The notes beneath the pieces were generated by a model that had not been told where the DNA came from, did not search any database, and worked only from the letters and a program-made list of their open reading frames with translations. A DNA stretch of 64,000 nucleotides, from assembly GCA_031551125.1 (NCBI GenBank), contig JAVBOB010000009.1, positions 186,001-250,000 on the forward strand. Reading direction: 5' to 3'. The DNA is from JAIRNF01 sp031551125 (lineage in GTDB: Bacteria > Bacteroidota > Bacteroidia > Bacteroidales > UBA932). The position numbers and the translations under genes are program-made. Shown piece by piece: positions 51,701 to 59,887 of the stretch (the first letter of the stretch is position 1; each line of letters starts with the position of its first letter).

Positions 51701-52239
51701 GGCTGTATGGTGTATCCTTTATACAGCAGGTCTTTGTTGTATAGCTCTTTAAGCAGCCACCATAGCGATTCAATGTAGCGGTTATCGTAGGTGATATAGG
51801 GGTCGTCCATATCAACCCAGTAACCCATGCGGTTGGTAAGCTCTTCCCACTCGCGGGTGTACTTCATTACCTCACGACGGCAAGCGGCATTGTATTCTTC
51901 TACCGATATTTTTTTACCAATATCTTCTTTTGTTATCCCAAGACTTTTTTCAACGCCCAGCTCAACGGGAAGCCCATGCGTATCCCATCCGGCCTTACGT
52001 TTAACGAGAAAGCCTTTCATGGTTTTATAACGGCAGAAAATATCCTTAATAGCGCGAGCCATTACGTGGTGGATACCCGGCATTCCGTTTGCCGATGGCG
52101 GGCCTTCGTAGAATACGAAGGTAGGATGCCCCTCGCGAATTTCGGTACTCTTCTTAAAGGTTAAGTTGTCATTCCAGCGTTGTAAAACGTCCTTGTTGAC
52201 TTTGGAAAGGTCTAATCCTTTGTGTTCAGTAAAGCTCAT
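48742..52239 (-). CDS. ileS: Isoleucyl-tRNA synthetase with in-frame repeat insertion
   Basis: 1165 residues. The HIGH motif is in the Bacteroidota form PPSANGMPGIHH (47-58) and KMSKR is in GNKMSKRLGNAV. The CP1 editing domain has the Thr-rich WTTTPWTLPSN (261-271). Residues 213-256 (LPLAPSKGRG to LPFGEDWGGA) are encoded by a family 5 palindromic element inserted in frame at the entry to the editing domain, just before that motif. The C-terminal anticodon-binding and extension domains are complete. No frameshift is seen, so the enzyme is probably functional. Confidence 0.95.
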   Translation of the reverse strand: MSFTEHKGLDLSKVNKDVLQRWNDNLTFKKSTEIREGHPTFVFYEGPPSANGMPGIHHVMARAIKDIFCRYKTMKGFLVKRKAGWDTHGLPVELGVEKSLGITKEDIGKKISVEEYNAACRREVMKYTREWEELTNRMGYWVDMDDPYITYDNRYIESLWWLLKELYNKDLLYKGYTIQPYSPAAGTGLSTHELNQPGCYRDVKDTTCVAQFRLPLAPSKGRGIDTEKVNRNDELFAKAFGIAPNSLPFGEDWGGAYFLAWTTTPWTLPSNTALCVGPEIPYLVVQSYNPYTGIPCTYILAKDLLNAHFSPKAAEIAPEDYKQGDKLIPFKVVAECKGKDLAGIYYEQLMPWMKPDGDAFRVITGDFVTTEDGTGIVHIAPTFGADDDRVAKANGIAPMLLTDKEGNLRPMVDLKGKFYLIDELDADFVKNNVNVELYKEYAGRFVKNDYDPKLTDKDATLDVDLSVMLKQQNRAFKIEKYVHSYPHCWRTDKPVLYYPLDSWFIRSTACRERMIELNETIQWKPQSTGTGRFGKWLENLQDWNLSRSRYWGTPLPIWCTDDGSEKKCIGSVEELYNEIEKAVKAGVMKENPYKNFKVGDYSAENYAVENIDLHRPFVDNITLVSDSGKPMKRELDLIDVWFDSGAMPYAQIHYPFAGKSLEGVYPADFIAEGVDQTRGWFFTLHAIATMVFDSVSFKTVVSNGLVLDKEGNKMSKRLGNAVDPFEAIEKYGSDPLRWYMITNAQPWDNLKFDIGGVDEVKRKFFGTLYNTYSFFALYANVDGFTNSEPQVPVAERPEIDRWIISLLNTLVKEVDAAYADYEPTRAGRLIQDFVGDNLSNWYVRLNRKRFWGGEMSKDKLAAYQTLYSCLEVVARLAAPIAPFYSDSLFCDLNSVGKNFDANSVHLVDFPGHDEKLIDKALEEQMSLAQQASSMVLALRRKVNIKVRQPLTKIMIPVLDAAMRKSLEAVTPLLLSEVNVKELEFLTETEGVLVKKIKANFKTLGPKYSKQMKEISAAIAAFSQQDIAKLEREGGYTLNLASGVVSVGMEDVEITSEDIPGWLVATEGRLTVALDITITEPLRREGIARELVNRIQNIRKESNFDVTDKVRVQIEANDEINAAITDFKDYIASQTLATDITLAPTPNGTELELDDDLKVKLSVAKV
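51473..51604. repeat. Palindromic element, family 5, copy 2, inside ileS
   Basis: CCCCTCCCCAATCCTCCCCG with AAGGGGAG at one end and CCTTTGGAGGGGGCTAGGGG at the other are inverted copies. The centre differs from the intergenic copies. It is open in the ileS frame throughout and encodes residues of about 213-256. Confidence 0.85.
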
Positions 52240-52384
52240 AGTTCTATATGGTAGTATTTGGTTATGCTCAACAGCTATTGTGCAAAAAGGTTGTAAATAT
52301 ACAACTTATGGATTAAAGTTGGTGCGAGTTGAGGGTATAAATGGCAAAGAATAAAGACTTTGTGGGTTATCCTGTTGAATTAGC

Positions 52385-52480
52385 ACGTCAATTGCTAGCA
52401 AAGCGAAGCAACCGAGCCTGCGAGTTCGGCGAAGCCAATCTCCTGATTCAACAGATTGCTTCGCTACGCTCGCAATGACG
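52385..52480. repeat. Palindromic repeat, family 1 (full copy)
   Basis: CGTCAATTGCTAGCAAAGCG at the left, GCTTCGCTACGCTCGCAATG at the right, with CTGCGAGTTCGGCGAAGCCA inside. It lies upstream of ileS and downstream of the nucleoside kinase gene. A family 7 fragment (52341-52362) adjoins it on the left. Confidence 0.75.
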
Positions 52481-52545
52481 TGTTTTTATTGTAATAAGCA
52501 ACTTGGGGAACCATTACTAATGCCACTCTCAACCCATTGAAGTGG

Positions 52546-52657
52546 GCTAAAACAGCCCTAACAGGTTTTTAAAACCGTTAGGTCTCATCGATACTTAAGC
52601 GAATTAAAGACAGAAAAGCAACGAGCATTTATTCTTTGTTCCTTCCATCTTTGTTCT
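52546..52657. repeat. Family 6 palindrome and family 7 fragment
   Basis: CCCTAACAGGTTTTTAAAAC with CGTTAGG forms the family 6 palindrome (52553-52583). After it, TTATTCTTTGTTCC and ATCTTTGTTCTGAC (52629-52657) are the reverse complement of the family 7 fragment at 52341, so families 1 and 6 here lie between inverted family 7 arms. Confidence 0.55.
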
Positions 52658-52660
52658 GAC

Positions 52661-54331
52661 TTAATACGAAAAACTGCTTCCTCCAATAAACTCACGTATA
52701 ACAGATGTGGGCGGAATTTTTTGTTCATCCTTCAAATCAATGGGCTCAAAGTAGTTGAGAAACTTTAGTAACCTTGTTGCTTCGGCATATTCGGGTTCAA
52801 TGGGTGGAACTTTACGGAGCAACGGTTCTGCATAGTTGCGTAGTATGCTCAGCTCAAACAGAAGAGCCGAGTTGAACATAACATCAGCATTTTCTTGGAA
52901 GGGAAATATATTTCTCTCCTCACCACGGCGCACGCTAGGCCAGCGTCTAAGCGTTTCGAGTGCACTGTAGCCGCGGAACTTGGCATCGCGAACCATACGG
53001 CGAATAAGTCGGTTATCGGTAGTTGGTATGCGGTTATTCTCATCTATCGAAACAGATGTTAGCGCCGAAGCGTAGATGCGGAACTTAACCTTATCCGGCA
53101 CAGACTTAGTCAGCTCAGGGTTTAGGGCGTGTATGCCCTCCATTACCAAAATATCATCTTCGCCCAGCTTCAGCTTAGTGTTATCGAAGTAGCGTTTACC
53201 TTCGGCAAAATCGAACTTGGGCACCAATACCTCTTCTCCGGCCAGCAAGGCGTTCAGCTGTTCGTTGAAGAAATCAATATCAAGCGCATGGAGTGATTCG
53301 AAGTCGTAGTCCCCGTTCTCATCATGGGGAGTCTTTTCCCTATCCACAAAATAGTTGTCCAGCTCCAACACCACAGGATTCAGCTTTGCTACCTTCAGCT
53401 GTATGGCAAGCCGTTTTGAGGTAGTTGTTTTTCCGCTTGACGAAGGCCCGGCAATCAGCACAACCTTTATCATATCGCGGTGTTCGTAAATACGGTCAGC
53501 TATAATGGCGTATTTCTTTTCGTGCAGAGCCTCGGCTATTTTTATCAGCTCACCGGCCCTTTCATTTTGAATGGTAGTATTGATAGAGCCCAGTCCGCTT
53601 ACACCGAGTATGTTTCCCCACTCCTTATATTCTTTGAAAATTTCGAACATTTTATCCTGTTCCACAAAATCTTGCAGCTCATTCATGTTGTCCGGCTTCG
53701 GAAACATTAGCAAAACACCCGAAAAGTAGCGGCATAAACCGAACTTGGTAAGATATCCGCTTGAGGGAACCAATGGGCCATAGAAGTGGTCGGGGTATCC
53801 GTCAAAGTAGTAAACGGAAGTATAGAACTGCGAGCGGGTTTTTAGTAGCAACGCTTTTTCGTGATGGTCTTCCTTGCAGAATATTTCAATAGCATCGTCC
53901 GTTGGCGTTTTCTTTCGCGAGAAAGGACGGTCAAGCTCTACCAGCTCACGCATACGCGCCAATACGCCATCAATATTGTCGGGGGTCAACGTTTTTCCGT
54001 TACTGATTTCACAGTATAGCCCGTTCGATACGGAATGCTTTACCCTCAACTTTTTTTCAGGTAAAATATCTCTTACAGCCTTTTGAAGTAGAAATACCAA
54101 CGACCGTTGGTAGGTACGCATCCCGTCCGGATGTGTAATATCTATAAACTTAACGGTTTTAGGGTTATACAGGCGGTATGAAAGCGATTTCAGCTGGTTG
54201 TTTACCATAACTGCCAGTATGCGCGATTTCAGCTGAATATTTTGGTCTATAGAAACTTCTAACAACGATGTTCCTACATCATAGCCTTTCACTGTTCCGT
54301 TATTCTCACAAAGTACCTGAACTTGTTCCAT
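52661..54331 (-). CDS. Nucleoside kinase with TGS/ThrRS-like N-terminal region
   Basis: 556 residues from ATG 54331; the longer frame to 54364 needs a TTG. The N-terminal half (about 1-270) starts as a TGS-like domain (QVLCENNGTVKGYDVGTSLL) and resembles the editing part of threonyl-tRNA synthetase. The C-terminal half is a uridine-kinase/phosphoribulokinase fold with Walker A IAGPSSSGKTTTSKRLA and the lid region RLIRRMVRDAKFRGYSALET. Such fusions are annotated as nucleoside kinases in Bacteroidota and Firmicutes; the real substrate is unsettled. Confidence 0.85.
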   Translation of the reverse strand: MEQVQVLCENNGTVKGYDVGTSLLEVSIDQNIQLKSRILAVMVNNQLKSLSYRLYNPKTVKFIDITHPDGMRTYQRSLVFLLQKAVRDILPEKKLRVKHSVSNGLYCEISNGKTLTPDNIDGVLARMRELVELDRPFSRKKTPTDDAIEIFCKEDHHEKALLLKTRSQFYTSVYYFDGYPDHFYGPLVPSSGYLTKFGLCRYFSGVLLMFPKPDNMNELQDFVEQDKMFEIFKEYKEWGNILGVSGLGSINTTIQNERAGELIKIAEALHEKKYAIIADRIYEHRDMIKVVLIAGPSSSGKTTTSKRLAIQLKVAKLNPVVLELDNYFVDREKTPHDENGDYDFESLHALDIDFFNEQLNALLAGEEVLVPKFDFAEGKRYFDNTKLKLGEDDILVMEGIHALNPELTKSVPDKVKFRIYASALTSVSIDENNRIPTTDNRLIRRMVRDAKFRGYSALETLRRWPSVRRGEERNIFPFQENADVMFNSALLFELSILRNYAEPLLRKVPPIEPEYAEATRLLKFLNYFEPIDLKDEQKIPPTSVIREFIGGSSFSY

Positions 54332-54390
54332 TCTTTTAATATTTTCTATGCTCTTTATAAACAATGATGTTGCGGATGTGGATTTGTTGC

Positions 54391-55362
54391 TTAAAAGAAT
54401 ACTGCTAAAACCTCGTTTGCTGTGGCGCCGCGAATATAATCCTCTATGTTTAGCGTATTTAAGTGTTGCAACACCTCATCTTTTTCATGACGTATTCCTT
54501 TGATTTTTTCTTCAAGTTCTGTAAGCTCCTTGTAGAAAAAGAAATCGCCATACAGCTTAATATCGCTTATATAACCATTTTCTACGTTGAGGTGGGCTTC
54601 CAGATTGCCACCGCCTGTACGTACCAGCTTTGAGAACGCATAGCGGGGCGAGCGACCGAAGTTCCAATCCCATGTGGAATATTTTTCATCCCGCAGCTTC
54701 TCAATTTCGCGAACATCACGTTCGTTGTACTCGTACATTACACAGTGAGGGTCGCTTTTAACGATATGCTCCATTACCAAATCGCGAAAATCCAGAACGC
54801 TCATTTGTCGAGGAAGGTGTTCGCTGATGTTGGTAACCCGACTACGCACGGACTTTACCGCTTTGTCTTCAAATTTCAGCGGATTTACTTGTAGCGCAGC
54901 CGATAGGTCGGCCATAATGGCGGAAAATAGCACTGTGCCGTGATGTAACGTGCGGTTACGGTAAATACATTGTGCGTTGCCCGAAAACTTTTTCCCATCG
55001 ATAGTCAAATCGTTACGTCCTTCAAAGCGAGCATCAACACCCATTTGTTGCAGTATATCAAGAATCGGTTCGGTGAATTTCCGAAAATCACCTGTGCTAC
55101 TGTTCTCAATAAACGTAAAGTTGAGGTTACCCAAGTCATGAAACACCGCACCACCACCGGTAAGACGACGTACAACTTTTATGTCGTTTTGTTTTACAAA
55201 ATCGTAGTTTATTTCAGCCAGCGTGTTTTGAAACTTTCCTACAATAATAGATGGCTCATTGCGCCAAAGCATGAACAGGTTGTCGGAAATATTTTTCAAT
55301 ACGTACTCTTCTGCCGCCAAGTTAAAATAGGGGTCAGTGTGTTGGTCTTTAATACAAAGCAT
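54391..55362 (-). CDS. lplA: Lipoate-protein ligase
   Basis: 323 residues. The family motifs RRLTGGGAVFHDLGNLNFTF and NDLTIDGKKFSGNAQ, with the lysine that contacts lipoyl-AMP, are present, followed by the short C-terminal accessory domain. It attaches free lipoate to the E2 subunits of 2-oxoacid dehydrogenases and to GcvH. 59 bp upstream of the nucleoside kinase start and likely co-transcribed. Confidence 0.93.
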   Translation of the reverse strand: MLCIKDQHTDPYFNLAAEEYVLKNISDNLFMLWRNEPSIIVGKFQNTLAEINYDFVKQNDIKVVRRLTGGGAVFHDLGNLNFTFIENSSTGDFRKFTEPILDILQQMGVDARFEGRNDLTIDGKKFSGNAQCIYRNRTLHHGTVLFSAIMADLSAALQVNPLKFEDKAVKSVRSRVTNISEHLPRQMSVLDFRDLVMEHIVKSDPHCVMYEYNERDVREIEKLRDEKYSTWDWNFGRSPRYAFSKLVRTGGGNLEAHLNVENGYISDIKLYGDFFFYKELTELEEKIKGIRHEKDEVLQHLNTLNIEDYIRGATANEVLAVFF

Positions 55363-55444
55363 TTTATTCCAAGTTTATAATAGACGGCTAAGATAACATT
55401 TTTGTGACGTTGAGCCTAAATGGAGGGCTCAACAATCAATGATA

Positions 55445-55649
55445 TAGTAATGACAGCCCCGAAGCGGGCTGAATATGCATAACCCCGTATGAAATGCGGG
55501 GTAAGTCTGAACCGAAGTGAAGATTGCGCGGGGAGCACCACCACTCTTCCAGAAGAGGGTAGTGCTCCCCGCGCAATTAAACGCTACCGTTAACTACCGT
55601 GGGCTTCACCCACAGTTATTCACATTCAGCCCCTTTAGGGCTGTCACTA
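55445..55649 (+). repeat. Palindromic element, family 2, copy e
   Basis: Ends TAGTAATGACAGCCCCGAAG and the mirrored CCCTTTAGGGCTGTCACTA. Inside are ATATGCATAACCCCGTATGA with its GCGGGG partner, a central hairpin at 55523-55577 (ATTGCGCGGGGAGCAC / GTGCTCCCCGCGCAAT) and ACCGTGGG/CCCACAGT. Same orientation as copies b and f. Confidence 0.85.
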
Positions 55650-55668
55650 CTCCAAACCTTGTGGGTGA

Positions 55669-55781
55669 ATATTACAAACATGCGCCATATCAGATCAATC
55701 GAAATTCTAATTAGGTTTCGAAAACCTGTTAGGTCTATGTGTTTCAGCTTTATTTCAATAGTGTTTATCTGTGCCGTTAGT
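55669..55781 (+). repeat. Shared flank and family 6 palindrome following copy e
   Basis: ATTACAAACATGCGCCATAT, AATTAGGTTTCGAAAACCTG with TTAGGTCT, and GTGTTTATCTGTGCCGTTAG, in the same order as after copy b (11027-11157). Nothing else is seen in the gap 55363-55793. Confidence 0.65.
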
Positions 55782-55793
55782 TGTGTGCTAACG

Positions 55794-56783
55794 CTAGCTA
55801 TTCAGCTCTTTCCAAAGCAAATCTTTCAGCTTATCTATGCCAGTTCCGAGAATGGATGAAATAAAAACGTAAGGCACGTTTGGAGGTAAACTTTTCTCTA
55901 TTTCACGCGTTAGCTCGCTGTCAAGCATGTCGGATTTTGAGATAGCCAAAGCCCGCTTCTTGTCTAAAAGTTCAGGGTTATACTCGCTAAGCTCGTTGAG
56001 CAATATTTTATACTCGGCGGCAATATCTTTACTGTCTGCGGGTATTAGAAAAAGTAGCATGGAGTTACGCTCAATGTGGCGCAGGAAACGAAGACCTAAC
56101 CCTCGTCCCTCATGGGCGCCCTCAATAATGCCCGGAATATCGGCCATTACAAACGATTTATCGTCATGGTAAGATACGATACCGAGGTTGGGCTCAAGCG
56201 TAGTGAAAGCGTAATCGGCAATCTTAGGCTTTGCGGCCGATACTACTGATAGTAAGGTTGACTTTCCTGCATTGGGAAAACCAACAAGTCCCACATCGGC
56301 CAGTAGCTTTAACTCCAAGATATACCAATTTTCAATACCGGGCTCTCCGGGTTGTGCATAGCGGGGAGTTTGGTTGGTAGCCGATTTAAAGTGAGCGTTG
56401 CCCAAACCGCCACGACCACCATGTAGGAAAATTTGTTCACCTTCTTGAACTACTTCGCAGAGTACCTCGAAGGTTTCGGCATCTTTCACCACTGTTCCAA
56501 GCGGAACGTCTAGAATAATATCCTTACCGTTGGCTCCGGTGGAGAGCGAACCGCTGCCGGAGTGGCCATGCTCCGCATGGATGTGTTTACGGTACTTAAG
56601 GTGTATGAGTGTCCAATGTTGAGGGTTTCCACGCAGGATAATGTGCCCGCCGCGTCCTCCGTCACCGCCGTCCGGTCCTCCTTTGGGTACAAACTTTTCC
56701 CGGTGCAAGTGCATAGAGCCTGCCCCTCCGTTACCCGAACGGAGAAATAGCTTAACGTAATCTACAAAGTTTGATGATGCCAT
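55794..56783 (-). CDS. obg: GTPase Obg (CgtA)
   Basis: 329 residues. The glycine-rich Obg fold (KLFLRSGNGGAGSMHLHREK; KGGPDGGDGGRGGHI) covers 1-160. The G domain has GFPNAGKSTLL (G1), DIPGIIEGAHEGRGLG (G3) and ISKSDM (G4). The C-terminal OCT domain is absent, as in many Gram-negatives. It acts in 50S assembly and the stringent response. Confidence 0.96.
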   Translation of the reverse strand: MASSNFVDYVKLFLRSGNGGAGSMHLHREKFVPKGGPDGGDGGRGGHIILRGNPQHWTLIHLKYRKHIHAEHGHSGSGSLSTGANGKDIILDVPLGTVVKDAETFEVLCEVVQEGEQIFLHGGRGGLGNAHFKSATNQTPRYAQPGEPGIENWYILELKLLADVGLVGFPNAGKSTLLSVVSAAKPKIADYAFTTLEPNLGIVSYHDDKSFVMADIPGIIEGAHEGRGLGLRFLRHIERNSMLLFLIPADSKDIAAEYKILLNELSEYNPELLDKKRALAISKSDMLDSELTREIEKSLPPNVPYVFISSILGTGIDKLKDLLWKELNS

Positions 56784-56886
56784 AGGGCGACAAAGGTAAC
56801 AATTTAGTTGGAGAACATCGAACCCGTTTATGATGCTGATGGCATTAGGTTTCTTTGGGAAGCAGCGGTAATATTGTTTAGCGAGT

Positions 56887-56980
56887 TATTGGCTAAAGCC
56901 CAATAGCAAAGTTATTTTGCAGCTATCAGCTGAAGTTGACGGTGATGAAGCATTTCATTGCCGTTGACTAAAGTCAACGG
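56887..56980. repeat. Palindromic element, family 4, copy 2
   Basis: ATTGGCTAAAGCCCAAT, AGCTATCAGCTGAAGTTGAC with GG, CATTTCATTGCCG and TTGACTAAAGTCAACGG. It is shorter than the copy at 36698, with only one GGCTAAAGCC end retained. Confidence 0.75.
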
Positions 56981-57055
56981 GTTAAAGAGGTTCAAACAGT
57001 TGTTACTTTATTGTTGGTATATCATTTTTCAAAAAGCCCATTGATGAAAATAAAT

Positions 57056-57088
57056 ATAGGGCAAAGAACAATCGGTTCTTTGCCCTAT
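57056..57088 (-). terminator. Terminator of the DUF4476 gene
   Basis: A perfect 14-bp stem ATAGGGCAAAGAAC / GTTCTTTGCCCTAT with a 5-nt loop, 18 bp after the stop. It is symmetric, and the T-tract is weak (ATTTATTTT). Confidence 0.75.
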
Positions 57089-57105
57089 ACCAGGATTAAT
57101 CCGGT

Positions 57106-57852
57106 TTATCTACTTTGAGGCGGAAAGTTTTTTAAAAAATCGTAGTATTCATTTTTTGAGCCAAGGAAGGTAAATACCTCCCCAATTGTGTAGAGGTTGT
57201 TTGGGTCAAGTACTCTTGGAGCTAACCTTTTAGCCCAGCTTAACCTTTTATCGTCAGAAGAAAAAGGGCGTAGTAGCTGTTTAACCTGCTCGGTATAGTA
57301 AAAGCAGTATTCCGCTGAGGCGTTCATAATTTGATCTTTTTCGCTATCAAAGTTAGCTCTTGTCAACGCTGTTATCATTCTGTTTAGGTCGGCCTGGCTT
57401 ATGGCTTCAGGCATTGGTTGCCTTCCGTAATGTTGTGGTGCTGTTCTTCCGTTGTAGCTGTAATCTCGTCCGGCTGCAATAAGCAATATGCTGTTTCTAT
57501 CTATTGTAGCATGGCTTGTAAAGCGGCCACGGTCATCAATATCACAGCATAGCCGTTGTTCCTGATCAATGCAAACAACTTGTTGGTTAACGGGAACAGC
57601 ACGACCTCGTCGTTGAGAACTCTTTAATATTAACGAGTATTCTCCGGGAAGGAGATTGCTGAATATAACGCTCCCTGTAAATGTTTCTTCAAATGTTTGA
57701 GGACCTCTTAGCTCTACCGTAAGCACTTTCCCCCCAAAAGTGTTAATCTGAAGGCTACCCGATTTAACGGCTACCTGAGCAAAGCTGTTGGTTGAGCAGA
57801 ATACTAATAATCCGCTAAGTAAAGAGATTAAGAAAAACGTTCTTATTTTCAT
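57106..57852 (-). CDS. Exported DUF4476 protein
   Basis: 248 residues with a signal peptide (hydrophobic 7-20, cleavage near NSFAQ). A beta-rich N-terminal part (PQTFEETFTGSVIFSNLLPG) precedes the C-terminal DUF4476 domain of about 95 residues (EAISQADLNRMITALTRANF, LSWAKRLAPRVLDPNNLYTI). The role of the domain is not known. Its upstream region has TGGCATGCTTATTGTT, close to a sigma-54 promoter (see findings). Confidence 0.8.
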   Translation of the reverse strand: MKIRTFFLISLLSGLLVFCSTNSFAQVAVKSGSLQINTFGGKVLTVELRGPQTFEETFTGSVIFSNLLPGEYSLILKSSQRRGRAVPVNQQVVCIDQEQRLCCDIDDRGRFTSHATIDRNSILLIAAGRDYSYNGRTAPQHYGRQPMPEAISQADLNRMITALTRANFDSEKDQIMNASAEYCFYYTEQVKQLLRPFSSDDKRLSWAKRLAPRVLDPNNLYTIGEVFTFLGSKNEYYDFLKNFPPQSR

Positions 57853-57996
57853 AGGGGTAGTGTTTTATGTTATGATTAGGGTATAACAATAAGCATGCCA
57901 TTCACAAAATCTAATTTTGGGAGTAAAAGTAAAAAGGCGATGTTGGGAGCTTGCATTCTTCCTTATACGGAATATCCATTTGGCATGCAGCTAACG

Positions 57997-58584
57997 CTAA
58001 TGTTTCTCTTTTTGGAAAGCCTCAAGAATGCTGACGATTTCATTAAAAGTGCCGTCAATGGTATTTACTCCATTAATGGCTTTGTGTTTCTTCCTGCCTT
58101 TATAATGATTTTCTACAATGGCGGTTTGCCGATTGTAGGTGTCTATTCGGTTACGAATAATCTCTTCGCTTTGGTCGTCGGTTCTTCCCGATATTTCTCC
58201 ACGCTTCAGAATACGCTCTATAATTACTTGGTCATTTACTACAAGAGAAATCATTACGTCAATATCCACCCCAAGCTGCTGAAGCATTTCGTCCAGCTTT
58301 TGAGCTTGAACGGTAGTGCGTGGAAACCCGTCAAAAATAAATCCGTTGCCGTTAGCGTTATTTTTTATTTTCTCACGAATTATTTCAATAACCACCTCGT
58401 CAGGAACCAATTCTCCCTTATCAATAAGGGCTTTAGCTTCTATTCCTATCGGCGTTTTACGGGCAATTTCGTCTCGTAACAAATCTCCGGTTGATAGATG
58501 TACCAATCCGTACTTTTCAATCAGCTTTTCGGCTTGTGTGCCTTTTCCTGCGCCCGGAGGTCCAAATAGAATTATGTTTAACAT
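57997..58584 (-). CDS. adk: Adenylate kinase
   Basis: 195 residues. P-loop LFGPPGAGKGTQAEKL, GFPRTTVQAQKLDEML and RLxxR-type LKRGEISGRTDDQSE with a short LID lacking zinc cysteines. It balances AMP, ADP and ATP. 12 bp downstream of hpt on the same strand, so a purine salvage pair. Confidence 0.97.
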   Translation of the reverse strand: MLNIILFGPPGAGKGTQAEKLIEKYGLVHLSTGDLLRDEIARKTPIGIEAKALIDKGELVPDEVVIEIIREKIKNNANGNGFIFDGFPRTTVQAQKLDEMLQQLGVDIDVMISLVVNDQVIIERILKRGEISGRTDDQSEEIIRNRIDTYNRQTAIVENHYKGRKKHKAINGVNTIDGTFNEIVSILEAFQKEKH

Positions 58585-58596
58585 ACCGCTCAGAAT

Positions 58597-59142
58597 TTAT
58601 TCGGGTTCAACAAGGGTATAAATGTCCTTGAGGTTGCGTCCCAACTCGTTATAATCAAGACCATAGCCAACAATAAAATCGTTAGGGATAGCTATTCCGT
58701 AGTAATCAATCGTTAAATCTTTCTTGTAGGCGTCGGGTTTATAAAGTAAAGTTGCGACTTTTACTGTTGCCGGATTTTTTTCCTTAAGTAGCTTTACCAA
58801 CACTTCAAGCGTATTCCCGGAATCTACAATATCTTCTACTACAATTACCGTTCTCCCTTCAATACTTCCGTTAAGACCTATCAGCTGGCGTACATTCCCA
58901 CTCGTACAAACACCGTCATACGATGAAAGTTTAATGAACGAAACTTCGCAGGTAAAATTTACATTCTTGAGTAAATCGGAAGTAAACATAAATGAACCGT
59001 TAAGGACACTTAGAAACAAAGGCTTATCAATGCCCTTCATGTCTTCATTCAGCCGTTCCGATACCTGTTCTACCGCGTGTAGAATTCTTTCTTCGGGTAT
59101 GGAAATTCTGAAAACTTTATCGTGTAGCTTAACTTGTGCCAT
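58597..59142 (-). CDS. hpt: Hypoxanthine phosphoribosyltransferase
   Basis: 181 residues from ATG 59142; the longer frame to 59169 needs a TTG. The PRPP-binding motif VIVVEDIVDSGNTLEVLVKL and the N-terminal LSVLNGSFMFTSDL are typical. It converts hypoxanthine or guanine and PRPP to IMP or GMP. It precedes adk and is divergent from purE, so three purine genes lie together. Confidence 0.95.
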   Translation of the reverse strand: MAQVKLHDKVFRISIPEERILHAVEQVSERLNEDMKGIDKPLFLSVLNGSFMFTSDLLKNVNFTCEVSFIKLSSYDGVCTSGNVRQLIGLNGSIEGRTVIVVEDIVDSGNTLEVLVKLLKEKNPATVKVATLLYKPDAYKKDLTIDYYGIAIPNDFIVGYGLDYNELGRNLKDIYTLVEPE

Positions 59143-59289
59143 TTGGTTATTTATTTTGCGAGGGCTCAATAAAAAAACGAAAATAGCATTATTTTTGTTT
59201 TGTTATTGTTTTTGACGTAATATTATTGCAGAAATGGCTGTAAAACAAAAGAACTTTATTATGGAACATTCTAATAAACAAAATGTAAC

Positions 59290-59799
59290 ATGCAAGCACA
59301 GGTAAGTATTATTATGGGCAGTACTTCCGACCTTCCGGTGATGGAGGAAGCCGCAAAGTTTTTAGACGAAATGCAGATCCCGTTTGAGATAAACGCTCTT
59401 TCGGCTCATCGTGTCCCCGAAATGGTGATGAACTTTGCAAAAAGTGCACACGATAGGGGAATAAAGGTAATTATTGCAGGAGCAGGAGGGGCTGCTCACT
59501 TACCCGGGGTAATTGCTGCATTTACACCTATTCCTGTTATTGGAGTGCCCATTAAGTCATCAAACTCTATTGACGGATGGGATTCCATTCTGTCTATTCT
59601 GCAAATGCCTGCGGGAATCCCGGTTGCTACCGTGGCGCTTGATGGTGCTCGTAATGCGGCTATACTTGCCGCCCAAATGCTGGCAACGGGTAACGATGAG
59701 CTATTTAAAAAGCTGGTTGCCTTTAAAGCCGATTTGGCAAAGAAGATAGCAAAGGCAAACGAAGATTTGAATAAGGTGTCTTATAAGTTTAAGGTTTAA
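59290..59799 (+). CDS. purE: N5-carboxyaminoimidazole ribonucleotide mutase
   Basis: 169 residues. IIMGSTSDLPVMEEAAKFLD is the CAIR-binding loop, SAHRVPEMV carries the catalytic His, and AGAGGAAHLPGVIAAFT follows. It is a class I PurE of normal length. It starts from its own promoter region, divergent from hpt. Confidence 0.97.
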   Translation: MQAQVSIIMGSTSDLPVMEEAAKFLDEMQIPFEINALSAHRVPEMVMNFAKSAHDRGIKVIIAGAGGAAHLPGVIAAFTPIPVIGVPIKSSNSIDGWDSILSILQMPAGIPVATVALDGARNAAILAAQMLATGNDELFKKLVAFKADLAKKIAKANEDLNKVSYKFKV

Positions 59800-59822
59800 T
59801 TTCTCGGGCTATCAAAAAGGTA

Positions 59823-59850
59823 CGTCATTGCTAGCGAAGCAATCTGTTCT
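59823..59850. repeat. Palindromic repeat, family 1 (half copy)
   Basis: ACGTCATTGCTAGCGAAGCA and ATCTGTTCT; the mirrored right end is absent. Confidence 0.6.
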
Positions 59851-59887
59851 ATTTAGATATATTTCTGCTTATTAATGAATGAATAGA

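Noticed and set aside
57895..58479. 194-residue plus-strand reading frame
   Set aside because: Antisense to adk, which has all motifs of adenylate kinase.
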